DNA of 64,000 nt from Strix aluco. Lineage: Eukaryota; Chordata; Aves; Strigiformes; Strigidae. Below the pieces are notes generated by a model, which had not been told where the DNA came from, searched no databases, and saw only the letters and a program-made list of their open reading frames with translations. Positions 1 through 13,263 of this stretch are shown here, one piece after another. Made by a program: the position numbers and the translations under genes. The DNA lies in assembly GCF_031877795.1 (NCBI RefSeq), contig NC_133934.1:25423716-25487715 (forward strand), in the 5' to 3' direction. The first letter of the stretch is position 1. Each line of letters starts with the position of its first letter.

Positions 1-3000
1 CCCAGATATTCTCACAGTTAAGACCTATATATGTTTACCTTTGAACTGGACTTGCATTGCTTTTGATCAACTTGAAGGATTTCCCTCAAGTTCAGGTGAT
101 TTGTTGTTTAGCAATCTAAATAAAGTTGATAAAAGCAGCACCGTTACTCACTGCCTGATTTTAAATTATTGACATTTGCTACTTTCCTGCCCGTCTCATC
201 AGGAACCCTAGAGCGCATCCATGCAACAAAATGTCACCTTTTCCCTTGTAGTAAACACTGTCTCTTTCCCTCATTAATAGAGCATCTACTCTGCTGAGGT
301 ATCTCCCTGCTTTACAATGCAACCACTACTAGCACCTTGTTCTGTATTTGCTTTCAAAAAAAATTACTTTGAGTAAACCTATTCTTCGAGGGCAGTGGCA
401 AATTAAGAGCAGTAATTAACAAAAAGGTTACTCATCTAACCTATACATATTGTGGGTTTTGTGTTTTGTTGGGTTTTTTCCCCAACTGATTGTAAAGATA
501 AAATTCTGCAGAGAGCAGGAAACATGCAAATCAAACAGTCTGTTGGTTTAAGTGAACCTGAAATTGTGGATTAAGTTATTTCTCAGTTAAATCTCAGTTC
601 TTTAATACAAATTGCTCACCATATTCCTTCTGAGACAGTTTTTTTAAATCAATATTAATCAGAATCTGAGCACCCATAAAAGATGTTTCAGGACTATAGA
701 GTATCTCTTGAGGTGAAAACACTAAACTTCATCCCACAGCTATAAAGTAGCTTCTCTGATAAAGCTTTGTGGCTTATTTTACAGTTCCTTCTCTGTCTGG
801 AAAAGTATTTGTGAAGGGACATGCATGTCACTTTCTCAGTATCAAGGCAGTAATAAACTGTCAGTTAAATTTCTAAACTGATATATTTTACTGTTTGCAT
901 ATTTGCATTAACTCCTTTGAAAAAGTTACCAGTGCAGAAAAATGTAGTTCTCAGAGCCTGATTCTGACTTCCTTGAAAAACAGCATTAAGAATGAATACT
1001 ATCTTTAAAGGCAATAATTGCAGTGTTAGAAAAAGGCCCAAGAAGAGGTCAGAAATAAGCACAAAATAAAGATAATTCAGGCTGTAAAAATGCTATTAGA
1101 TATACACATATATATACACCCGCATATACATGAAATTCAACAGCTAGAAAATCTGTGATAAGAAAATACCAGATGTGTCAATACATAATACCTTACAGTT
1201 ACAATACATGATGAAATTGTATTTAAAATGTGATTGTGTGTGATACATTCCCAGACAAAAGCAACTGAAAGAGCAGCAAGATTTTTTAAAATAATTTAAG
1301 GTTATCAGCTTTTGAGATTCAGCATGCAGTCCACAGTTGTAATCCAGTCACACTTTAAAGGCTCAGATATCCATTAGATTCTCAGATACAGGTGTCTCCC
1401 ATCAGTCAATACTGGTCTTCCAATTGTACCTCATGATGAGTCTGCAGTATTTGTTTTAATATCAGTGTCACTACAATTATCTACATCTTTGTCACCTCAC
1501 AGCAAGTCTATTGCAATGCAGTCAATGGCAGGTTACAATTCAAATATTTTAAATGTTCCATTGATGCCTTCTTTGATATTTCAGCTAAGCTGATGTCATA
1601 TCTCTAGCATTTCAAAATAATGTATTTTTACTTTCAGAATAGAGCAGTTGTAAGGGCTTTAAGAGGACCCACAGCCTGCATGGCTTACAACAGTCTATTA
1701 GGGAGGTTTTATTCCTGAAGGCATAAACACTTGGACCTTCTTCCAATTTGTTTCAGTATTTTTATCCTCTTTAAACATATCAAGTCAAGAAATTACACTA
1801 CCAAACCATAAAGTTCCCTGCAAAATTCATTCAATACAGGTAGAAAAACCTTATGTCAAGAAAGACATTCAGAAGCAACAGAAGATAGCTATATGTCCAA
1901 AGAGTGAACCTTAGGCCTCCCTTCCCCAGTTCAGCATGAGCAAATGGATTTGCTATCTTTGCTTCCAATCTTATTGCAACAATCCTAACCCCTCTGGAGG
2001 TCCTCTAATTTTACTGACTCTACAGGAAAGGGAGGCAGGCAGAAAGAAGAGACAGCAAGGAATACAGTTACCATATCCTATGCACACACCACCTGAGTAC
2101 CTGCACACCAACTAGGAGATAGAGCTGGACAGTAGCTGCTACCTCACATGTGGCCTCTCACACCTATCTTGCTTTTTTGCTAGAATGTAGGGTGAAATAA
2201 CTTCCAGGGAATGTCAGGGATTTTTACACCTTTAAAAAAAAAGGCATCTCCAATGATCAAAAAAATTATGGGACACAAACTTTAACACTTCTTCACCATG
2301 GCACGCCCCTTCTACCTCTAACCCCAGCTCCAGCCATTCCAGGGAGGGAACTGTGCACAGAGGGTAAAAGCATTTCAGCTATGAAAGCTTTTGTGGATTT
2401 TTGTTTTGTTGGGGGTTTTTTGGGGGGTGGGGGTGTTTGGGGGTTTTTTTTGTTGGGGTTTGCCAGGTTTTTTAACAAAAATTAGAAAAGTGAAAAGCCC
2501 AAAACTTCTACAGATACAGAAGACAGCAAGTCAGGAAAACGGGCAGATTGTATCACACACACTGTTTTACTCATGCATTTTTGAAGACTTGAAGCAGTAT
2601 ATATCAGAAGGACAACTAAAAACAGTCAAGTTTCCTCCTGCTTAAACTGTCTCTTACAATAATACTCCTTCACCAGACTAGAAGTTGAACCTATAAAACA
2701 ATTCACACTCCTGACTCAAGCAGAGCAGCAACATATTTTCTACAATAAAAAACCTAATAGGAAGAGGCAAGACTACTACTTTTGGATTAACAGATTTTTA
2801 GAACCAATAAAAACTGAATTACCCATTGGCCTCTTATTTGACTTCCACACAGCTAAGGTTTGTACCTTCACCCACCTCCATGTCAAGCTGCATTTGCAAC
2901 TACCTTTGAGACAACCCAGCCATGGCATCATTAGGTTAAAAAACCTTGACACTGGGATTTTGCTCACATATTTCTGTTGTAGTTGTTGCCCAATACTAAT

Positions 3001-5353
3001 GGGGAGTTTTCAATCACATCACCAGTTGTTAATCACAGGTGCATGAAAACCTGCATTCAAATGGGAATTTGCTATTTACATGTTCTGCAAACTCAGCTTG
3101 CTTGTGAGCACCAATTACACTTATGTAAAAAAATATTCCCATTTTGAGATCCCAGGAATACCACAAATAGGACATACAATGACCACTATTTAATCATTTC
3201 CTTGACTATACTTTTCATAGTCTTGATCCTTCTACTGCTGTCATTTGCTCCAGGGCTTTTACACCACACTCCAGTTGAGCTACTGAATATTCCAATCATT
3301 TTTTTTAAATGCCTCCAAGTCTGCTGTCATTGAATTAACTGGAGTTTTTTTACTACTTAAATTACTGAAAGCAAATGCAGCTAGGCCATCTGGAAGCACC
3401 TTTGAGAATTCTGTTGCTTTTCCATACAGACACACACTTGTATGGTCTTCTAGCTCTTGTGAAGACCACAAACTCCCAAGAATGCAAGTGTATCCAGTGG
3501 CAAGGAAGCTTCTTCAGAAAATGCCATTTACACAAATAACAATAGCAGCTGCAGTTATACTAATGATACAAAGTTACAAGAGCTAACCATATCTAAAATT
3601 AGGTCATGAGCTCATCACAGCCAAGTCAGAAATAAGTTCTTGGAAAAATATTGCACAGCGCCATGGGTACAGTAGAGAACTAATGCCTCATTCCAAAGTA
3701 GCTAGTCATTGCTACTTAATTGTATTAGTCCTTGCCATGAATCAGAACATAGCCATGTTATGTATTATACAGACACAGAATTAAATAAATTCACCACAGC
3801 AGGAACCCTACCGTGAAGGGAGATTCTAGCTAAATACCTGGCAGTATTTGTGGGGGTATTGTACTACCTGGCAGTAGCTGTGGGTATCTCATTCAGTTTT
3901 GACTACAGAAACTCCAGAACTGTCATAATAAAACTTGCTTTAGATTTGCTCACATGCATGTAAATCCCTTTACATGAACACATGTACTACTACCGCCTGT
4001 GCAGATGGACTGCAAACTTACCAAATCAAGGCAACTGTGGCAAATACCCACTTCTAATTAAATGACTATCAGAAGCAAAAAAATTAAGAACCAGGCTCAT
4101 GATCTCTAGTCATACATTCCTTCTTCAGTAGTACTACAGAATTATAGTTCTTCTTTTCTTTTGTAGGGATAAATCTTCAGCCAGCTCTCTTCATAATTGA
4201 GTTTTGAAGATTCTCACATCAGCAGATAACATGATCTGTGAAAAATGGTTTCTTAGGTTAAAGTGGCCACAAATCCTGTAAGACAATAATACATTCCTTG
4301 ATCCAGTTTAAGGGATGAAATGAGCATAGATATGTATAGTGTGAATGTAGTTCTTCACAGCTCTATGAGAAGAAGGATTAATTTTACAGAAAAACAGGGA
4401 AAACAGTCCCAACACTCTTTGAATGCCTTTCCTGTGGATTGATTCAGTAGCCACTGAAGTTAGTCCAGAAATGGCTTCATCCTTTCAAATAAGAGCTGTT
4501 TTAAATTGTTAATTCTTATCTTTTTAACAACTACCGAAAAGATCAGGAAAAGATTAAGTCACTTAGAAACCATTTTAAAAGCAGAATTCAAGTGTTGACT
4601 CATACAACCTAAAGATTGAACTTGCATGTCATACAAATGCTATTATAATTTTTAAAAGTACCAGTAGAAGAAATATTGCATTTTTCCACACCTCTTGTTT
4701 AATGTCTTCAAGGTTATTTTTTATTGTAAGATGAAAGACCTATATGGAAGTGTTACTGTAACTTTCGTTGTATGTTGGCAGGGACAAGACACTAGCCTGA
4801 CAATTGATTCTTCATCTGCTATAGGCATATTACAAGTTCAGTTGTGATATTAATTGGTTCTCCAATTATTTTATTATCCTTTACTCTTAAGCTATATCTC
4901 TTTTCACCCAATCTATTGGGTTTTACTGTTATTTTTAAAAAATAACTTTCTATGCTGGACTACAGTGATGCAACCACTGCCAGTTGGACAAATACAAGTC
5001 AAAAATACACATTTCACTGTAAAAAAGAGTATAAGTACTTCTCCCTAGTTTAATTATAATATACTGGAAGTGATAAGGGATTGCTTTTCATGAAGAGGAA
5101 CTGAAACGCTAATTAGCACTTTTTTTAACAGCTGTTTCAGTTTATACAAGTGTTTACTGCCAATAAAAAAAGGGATTAATATAGCTCTCCTTTTGTGCAG
5201 TTGCATTTAATTTGCCACTATATTGTCTTTATATAGAGCCTGTTTCTTCTTGGAAAGCCAGTGTGGTGGTGTATGCATCAATAATTCTTCTAGCTTCTTA
5301 ACTCTTGAACAAAAATAAGTCAGTGAAACGATGACTCATGCAACAGAGCTTAA
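1..5353. other. Intergenic, AT-rich non-coding DNA
   Basis: I see no gene here. Open frames are all under 90 codons, overlap on both strands and show no recognisable protein. The only local structures I can name are a TA/CA-rich patch near 1100-1130, a G/T-rich quadruplex candidate near 2411-2443 (listed separately) and a short imperfect duplication near 3838-3890. The stretch ends at the 5-bp target duplication of the LTR that starts at 5359. Confidence 0.7.
2411..2443 (+). other. G-quadruplex-prone G/T tract
   Basis: Four G runs of 5, 6, 5 and 5 bases lie at 2411-2415, 2422-2427, 2429-2433 and 2439-2443, with loops of 6, 1 and 5 bases. A further G4 run follows at 2455-2458. This fits the usual four-run quadruplex rule on the + strand. 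The tract is embedded in T-rich sequence, so it could also be a simple low-complexity expansion. No gene is adjacent. Confidence 0.6.
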
Positions 5354-5358
5354 ATACT

Positions 5359-6392
5359 TGTGTTGGGTTTGTGTGTGTGGCAGCAGTTTTTGGCAGCAGG
5401 GGAGGGGGCTACAGCAGTGGTCCCTTTTAAGCAGCTTCTCGAAGAAACCCCAGCTCCAAGTAGGACCTGCCTCTGGCCAAGGCTGAGCCAATTAGCAACA
5501 GTGGTTGCACCTCTGTGACAACATATTTAAAAAAGACAACCTGGTAGAAGGAGTTGGAGTCAAGAGGAAGAGTTGTGAGGGAGACCACCTATTCAAACAC
5601 TGAGATCAGTGGAAGAAAGGAGGCGGGGGGGAGCTTTGCTGGAGCAGAGACTCCCCCCTGCAGCCCGTGGTGAGAGGGCAGGCTGTGCCCCTGCAGCCCA
5701 TGGAGGTCACCAGTGGAGCAGATGCAGTCACCCTACAAGCCCATGGAGGACCCCACGCCAGAGCAAGTGGGACTGAGGGAAGCCCCCGCTGGTGCAGTTC
5801 AGTGCTGGAAGGACTACAGCACATGGGAGAAACCCACACCAGAGCAGCTTTGGAAGAGTTTCAGTTCATGGTGGGGACCCACGCTGGAACAACTCATGAA
5901 GAGCTGCAGCCCGAGGGAAGGACTCATGTCAGAGAAAGTTCATGAAGGACTGTCTCCTGTGAGAGGGACCCGCACTGGAGCAGGGGAAGAATGCCAGGAG
6001 TCCTCCCCCTGAGGAGGAAGGAGCAGTGGGACTGAACATAACCCCCATTCCCTGTCCCCCTGCACTGGAGCAGGGGGGAGGAAGTAGAGAAATCAGAAGC
6101 AAAGCTGAGCCCGAGAAGAAGGGAAGGGTGGCGGGAAGGTATTTCTACGATGTAGTTATACTTTTCACTGTCCTACTCTGTTAGCTGGTGGTGGCTGAAT
6201 TAAATGGATATTCTTTTTCTTCCTATACAAGTCTGTCTTTTCTCCATGACCATAATGGGTGAGTTATCCCTCCCTATCTTTATCTCGATTCCTGAGCCTT
6301 TTGTTGTATTTTCGCCTTCTCAGTCCTGAAGAGGAAGGGGTGAGTGAGCAGCTGCATGGTGCTCAGTTTTCCTCTGAGCTCAAACCATGATA
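5359..6392 (+). mobile_element. Solo LTR of an endogenous retrovirus, about 1.03 kb
   Basis: The element starts TGTGTTGGGTTTG and ends near CATGATA. It is flanked by ATACT at 5354-5358 and 6393-6397 (a 6-bp AATACT reading is also possible). It resembles a long LTR family I remember from songbird genomes. In + orientation there is an AT-rich TATA-like box at 5524-5530 and an ATTAAA polyadenylation signal at 6199-6204. The middle (about 5700-5985) holds degenerate repeats of about 45 bp. No gag, pol or env lies beside it, so it is most likely a solo LTR left by recombination between two LTRs. The decayed 3' terminus suggests some age. The 92- and 99-codon frames inside are repeat-internal, not host genes. 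Confidence 0.85.
5745..5985 (+). repeat. Degenerate ~45-bp tandem repeats inside the LTR
   Basis: A motif of the form CCCACGCTGGAGCA recurs near 5751, 5783, 5832, 5878, 5923 and 5968. The last three steps are 45-46 bp. Between motifs the sequence keeps returning to GAAGGACT and GCAGCCC-like words. Because 45 is a multiple of three, overlapping frames stay open through the array, which explains the 92- and 99-codon frames here. Confidence 0.7.
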
Positions 6393-9300
6393 ATACTTTT
6401 ATTCCTACCAATCTCCAGAGTTAAGATTTCCAGTTTGATACGCTTTCTTGTCTGATTTATTGATTTTGATATCATTAGTTAAAAAAGCATGACCTTTTTG
6501 ATATCAAGCACATTCATTTTCACAGAATCTGCATTTATTTCGACACCTATGAAGTTCTTTGTATGATTACATCCATAGCCTGCTTCCTTACACCTCATTC
6601 ATGGACAGACTTACCCACAAACAATTCCACATGAATGACTTCTGGATTAATATTGTGTTCAAAATAGGATATTCCTGTCCAAATGTGCTCCTTTCCAAAC
6701 TACATAAAGCACCAAATTCTCTTTTTTTTTTTTTTTTGTTTCCTTCCTCCTCTTCAGCTCTGTAGGTCACAATATATTAACCTTGCATTTGATATGCACA
6801 TAAGCCATGTGCAACACACATCACTTTTCAGACAGATGCAGACAAAACAATACAGGTATACCCTAAATTAATAATCCTCAATCAGTACGGTAGATAGCTC
6901 TGAACTAGCTATTAGCACCACAGAGCTCAGCATGGCTTCCAAAGCCTGCTCAGGCAGTACAATTTGGCTTACTAAAGTTGTATTGTGACAGAACTGGGCA
7001 GTTACTGGTCTCCAACCTCCTATGTGATGAATGATGCATCCCCATTGAGGTGCCAGCCAGCCGGGACCATGAGTCCAGGTACTTACAAACTAATCCATGC
7101 AAGGTCAAAGAGGACTACTACTTTAGCTCCAGTTTAGATTAACAAAATAAGCTTACAAGGCTTGAAGACCTCTCAAATCCTACCTACAGATATCTCCCTT
7201 GATTTCTTTGAAGGCCCTGGTAGGATTGTGCATACAAGACTCATTCTGTCAAGTCTGTTCTTGTTTCCAATTCATTTCTCTCATAAAGGTGTCAGGTCAC
7301 AACTGACAAACCATACATGCTTTGGTACTCACCTGTCTTCATTCTTAATCCTAAAAGTGAAACAAATACAGTAACCCTCCAGCTCAAAAGCCATCTCATT
7401 TAAGCTCATAGGTTTCCCTACAGACAAGAGTATCCTCTATTAATCTTCTAGTGGCTTCAGGACATTAAAGAAAATAACCTGCCTGCATACCTGTCTGACA
7501 GCAGCATCAACTGCTGAGATTCTGACTCCCTGGCACAGACATAAGCAGCTTTAGGTGCATGGCTTTAAAACTCAGGATCTGCTCCCGCTATAGTTAGTGA
7601 ACTATCACGTACAACACGAAGCTGATTATTTCATTCATAATACATCCTTGACTAAAACCAGCATATGTCCCAAAAGTAAGAAAGACTAAAACAGCATGCT
7701 TAAAATTTTACTCTCAACATCTGTTGCAAGTGCTTAGAAGATAGAAGAGGTAAGCTTTAGAGCCCCAACCAATTCCAATTTGACAAAGGAGAGCTGTCTC
7801 AAAAACTTAAGTCCCTTCAGGTTTTAGGAAAGTCAGCAGAAAAGTAAAAATCTAATTTTCTGCTCACCCTTCTCCCCCAGATACCAGGTTGGCAGACAAC
7901 TTGAGGCTCAGGCTTTGGTAGTTCCATTTCTCAGAGGACTTCCATAGATTACCTCTCTACACGAACATTGAAAGAATGTTTAATTATGTTGGAAGGCAAT
8001 TCATCTAGAACCATCAGGAAAGAACACACCCCAGTAAACCTGTACAAAGAATTCACAATACCATTTTCCCTTACCAATGACAGAAAACACATCTCTTGTA
8101 ATACAAACTCTGGATTTGCAGCACAGGACACAGCATACTGTCACAGCAAGGGCAAAAGCATTTATGTTTGAATGCATTAGCAAAATCTCAGGAAATAGAG
8201 CACAGAATTTGCATGGAAGCACAAAAGAATACACGAGGATGAGGACCACCTGAAATGCATGTTACCTTCTTTCAAACTTCTTTCAACAGTTTACCATAAA
8301 AATCTAAATAGAAATTGAACATAAACTACAGATTATTGCTGTTTTAGTCCACCGTATGCAACATGTTAATTTCACTCTTAATTTAAAATCTCAGAATGTT
8401 CACATTTGCAATAAATGTCCATTTATCCTACTGTCTTACCAGCTAAAATTCTAAGAACACATGCAAAACTATTTGAAATCAGTAAATTTCTACCATGGAA
8501 TTTAGCACACCGCCAGGCGCACAAAGTCAAGATTTTAATTATTGAAAGTGTGAGTACACCTGCTTTACTCCAGCTAGCACAAAATCATCCATTTGAAGAC
8601 AAGGAGTAACTTCACCCTTAGCTAATTCACTGTTTAGCAAACCAGGTAGTATATTGGAGCCAGCACAATTATACCTATCAGCACTATGGTTACTCCAGAT
8701 TTATTTGCACATTTCTATCAAGACTAATACAGCCCTTAAATTTTCATGACTAGATGCTTATGATGAGGGCCTCTTTTCTCCCTAGCTACACCACATTTCA
8801 GAGGCTACCATCTGGCTCTGTAAAAGCAGCCTTACAGAGACAGAAATAAAGCAAATTTTCATACTTCAGCCCATAGCAAGAATAAAAGTCAAACCTGCTT
8901 ATTCTACTCTTGAAGCTATTTTTAAAACTACTTATCCCAACATGCACCTCACTTATCATTGATATGATACCCAACAGACATTATGCTAAAATGAGATTTT
9001 ACTCTGTATTAGGTGATTGCATCTTGTGCAAACTGTTTTCTACTCTGTTCAGAATACCTGACTCAGTAACTGACATCAGGAGCATTTGTTGGACATGAAT
9101 ATGTATATGTGAAAATCTGTGTTCAAAACAAGACAGACTATGATGAAAGGTCAAGTTTGACAGGCTGGAAAAAAGCCTTAAGGTTCCTCTTCAAATCAAG
9201 TTTCAGTTTTCTTCAAAGGTCAATGTCACAGTGACCTATTTCAATTTTCTTCATTAGTAGGCCTCAGAAATGTTTTGAAATATTATTGTTCTAATCATTT

Positions 9301-12300
9301 GGGGAAAGCCTTAAAACTGATAAAAATTTATCACTGCATGACCAGCACAATGCAGTCTCCATAGCACATCAGTTCCTGTGATTAAAGAGACTTCAATATA
9401 TCATATATCTTTGCATCAAAATTTAGAAACAGTTTCAGTCTTTCTGAGTGTTCAAAAAAAAAAAACCACAAACAACCCACTCTATCAATGTGCTCATAGT
9501 CTAATGAATATTTCCCCAATTATAACATAAATCTTTTTCTCATAGCATTCCAAGTAACCTGATTTTTTTACTTGGGTTAAGCCAGTTATTTTTGTACTGC
9601 TAACGCATACCAGTCAATGGTCATTAGAGCACTCAGATGAGAGAAATCAAGATGATACTTATTTGTGACTTTTTCCCCGGGAGGCTTCCTCAAGCATCCT
9701 GGAAACTTGACATATCCTGTCTGTTCAAGTCTAATATGACTACTGCATCAACAACTCACATCACAGATAAGATCCATAATTATCAACTAAAGGTACTAAA
9801 TAAAGCATTTCCTAAGAAAAATGAGATATGTAGGTATGGAAAACTTTTTAGTTTTACTCGAATTTTTGTCAGTTTAGGAAGAACTATGTAAACCAACTGC
9901 AGAAAGCTCATTTCTCTTTCATGCCACAGGTAACTACAGAGTTCAGTTTAGATCTCGGGATCCTGCCCAATTAAAGTTTAGTCTTCAAACTGTTTTTATT
10001 TCAGCTAATCCACACTGCATTAAAAGCACTCTAAATTCATTGATTTCCTTGAAATACTTTGCAGTAAAGATGGAAAGAGGTGGAAAGATACAGTGAGCAT
10101 GCATGAAGCAACTAAATCCTTCCCCAGAAACAGATTAAACTAAAGTTGGATCTAACATTTTCCCCTTGCACAAATCCTATTTAGGAAGGGATCTAGACCA
10201 GGCAGTGTTCCTATCCAGTTATATATATCGGAAGTACAATGAGTCACAGGAGTAGCTACAGCAAGATACAAGTTAGAGAGCTTTCACTTCACTTACCTCA
10301 ACAGATAAATAAAATAGCTACATACAAATACAAATGGCTAAATAAAATAGTTACATACATTTGTCTACCCCAACCAAAAAACCCAGCAAAGACACTTTTA
10401 TGACAAGTGTCTCCAGACACACTTAACATTTTCTACTTTGTTCTTAAATTTAAAAACCGTACAAGTAATATTTTATTGAAAAAATTCTTGGGGGGTGGGG
10501 GGTGAAGACATCATGATATACTATTATCTTTTTGTATTAATTATTTTCCAAAAGACTATAGTTTCCCTGAAAATTCACAGATAAAGTTCTTTACCATGAA
10601 TATCAATACACATCACTATTACACACCTTAACATAAAACACTAAAAGTCATGATCACCGTATTCCCTGATGTACTAAGTATGGTTCACCCCTTATTTTAA
10701 AAAGGACGCTCATACTATTTATACCCTAAGAAGCTTTCGAAGTGACATTCGAGTGCTTTGCAACCTCAGGGAAAAAGATGCACAAGGGCCAAGATAAATA
10801 CTTTTTTAGCAGTAATTTAGCAAAACACAATTTAATGCAAGGCAACTTTAGTATAATCTAACCCTTATAGGCAGGATGACATCTAAACAACAACACCTCT
10901 CCACCTCTCATTGGGAAATTTTTTCTTCCGTCTTCCACTCAAGTACACACAGAACATTTGGGGACAGCACCTCTTTGCATCAGCACCTGACTAATTTCAG
11001 TGCACTTCATAACATTAAACATACTGTTACAGCAAGAGCATGTCAGACACCTGAAAGCCAGTACAGCAAGAAAGCCAAATACTCCTCAACTCCAACATCT
11101 GTAGGCCACACAAAGCTATTTTGCAGGTGGAGGAGAGGCATGGGAAAGGGATGGGCATTCATGGGCAACATAAGTAACTTAGGGTTGGTGTGCTGGAGCT
11201 GCAAGTTCTGCCTACAACTCCTGAATTCCACAACTGCTAGCATGCATGACAGTGTTTCTATTATAGTTGCATAGACAGCTTTCAGGCTTTGCTAAGCCCC
11301 CAATTCTCCTTCCTTGAAGGAGCAGTTTAAAGAGATTTCTCTGTACAGATTTTGAATAACTGTTTCATCCAAGCTCACAATTACCTCAGAGAAGTATCTT
11401 CTCCAAAAATAGAGGCCATTCTTCAAGAAGTTGCTGCAATTCCCTGTTGCAAAACTTAAATTACTAGCTCTGCTCACTCATCCAGAACCCAGATATAAGC
11501 TTCAGTCAGAGTATGGCTGAGCAAACAGGACAAGAACAGCCGTCACACTAGAAGGGGGTTTACCATGCCTGCTTCAGGGGAAAACTAGACTTCAATACAG
11601 AGTGACACATGCTGAACTGAGAGAACAGCCAGAGAGAAGTACACAACATTTTCATTTCTACAGTCAGGTGGGGATAATTAGATGGTCAGCACAACTTAGT
11701 GGTCATTGACTGGCTTAAAAACCAAGCAAGTCTTCCTCTCCCCTCACCTTCTCCTCCTGCTGAAGGGTTCGTTTTCTCTCCTGCTACATGCAAAGAGTCT
11801 GTGAGCATATCACAGAGCTAAATTCACTTATACACAAACCCTTTCTGCAGGAAGGAATAGTAACATCCAAGGTCATCTCACCATGCTAGCAGCAAACCAA
11901 TGTGCACAGGGTACCCATACAGAGGAGGAGGAGATTGTTCAATACCCCAAAATTTACAGATATTCCCCATCATTAAAGAGTATTATGTGCAGTAGCAAAA
12001 ATGCTAATTTTTTAGGCATGTTCAAATATAACTACAGTATTGGGACTCCAGCTGTTGTAAGGAAAAAAGCACCCAAAACACAGATATTTCTCAGACTGAA
12101 TCACACAGTTTTGCATAGACTTCTCTTCCTGAATCAGACAATACCTCTAAGCACTACTACTTGACAAAGGTCTCAGATATGCAGTTGTATGACACTTTTT
12201 ACTAATAATAACTGCTTTATAAAACCTACAACAAAGCATTTCCTCAGCCTTTGCATATTCCCTATTTAGGGCAGCCTTACAATATTCCTGTAAAAGATGG

Positions 12301-13243
12301 GCATTATGGAGTGAGATCATCTCAGGTGGGAAATCATGAAAACTTTACCCAGGAACCCCTTTATAAGCCTCCCCTCTGTCCTCCTTCCTCTTCTATTCCC
12401 ATGGAAAACTCCTCCTCACAAACCAGTAGATAACACATACTTTATCACAGATTAGCTACAGATTCTTTTCTCATGTAGCTGCACGCTTAATTACATTCCT
12501 CCTCAATTTCTCTTAATGGAGTTCCCTCTCAATTTATATGGAGGAGCAGAAACATTCATGAGGTACCTCTCCTACATCCAGGACTACAAAATCAGGATAT
12601 GCTGAAGTGTACTACAACACCACAAGTACACCCACACCTTCAGAAGCCCCCTATTCTTCTAATTACTTTTTCTCACCCTACCTTCTAGAGTTTTTCTCAG
12701 TAAGAAACACACAATCCCTTCTTAGGAACTTTTGCCTGCCTCTTTTTCTTCCCTAGTACCTGGAAAAATGAACTCCTACTTCCCCTTTTCTCCTTCAATG
12801 TCCAGGTAACAAGCAGACAGAAACCTATGTCCTACTACCTTTCCCTTCAAAAAACAGAGACAGCAAACCCACCTCCTTTATTGCTGCAGGAGAGTCAAAG
12901 AGCAGAAAATGATCCCCAGAAGCCATACAAATACTAACATGACTTTCTTCTCATTTCTAGGTGCACGTGCCACGTGGCCTACCCACATTGTCAGGGCCAG
13001 ATGGGGAACACCTGCTCCATAGGGCAGTTAGAGAGGGCTGACTTTATTTTTCTTTATATGCAATGAGTCCATAGCAGCTTCAATTGGCTTTCATAGCTTA
13101 AAAAGAGATGGAATATCAGTAACTTCACTAACTCTGATGAAACCCTGCCAGCTTTCCATTGGTATTTCACTTAGAGAAAGCTAATGGCATTGCTTTTTAA
13201 AAAATGTTTGTATTGAGTAACTATCTTTTATGAAGTAGCAGCT

Positions 13244-13263
13244 GGGAGGGGCGTGGGGGGGGG
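13244..13263 (+). other. G-rich quadruplex candidate
   Basis: G runs of 3, 4 and 9 bases lie close together at 13244-13246, 13248-13251 and 13255-13263. The G9 run can supply two tetrad strands, so a four-strand quadruplex is possible. No gene is nearby. Confidence 0.45.

Noticed and set aside
5667-6012. 92- and 99-codon frames
   Set aside because: They lie inside the LTR and stay open because of its 45-bp repeats.
10876-11274. 132-codon + frame
   Set aside because: It has no domain or conserved motif, and the amino acid make-up follows local base composition.
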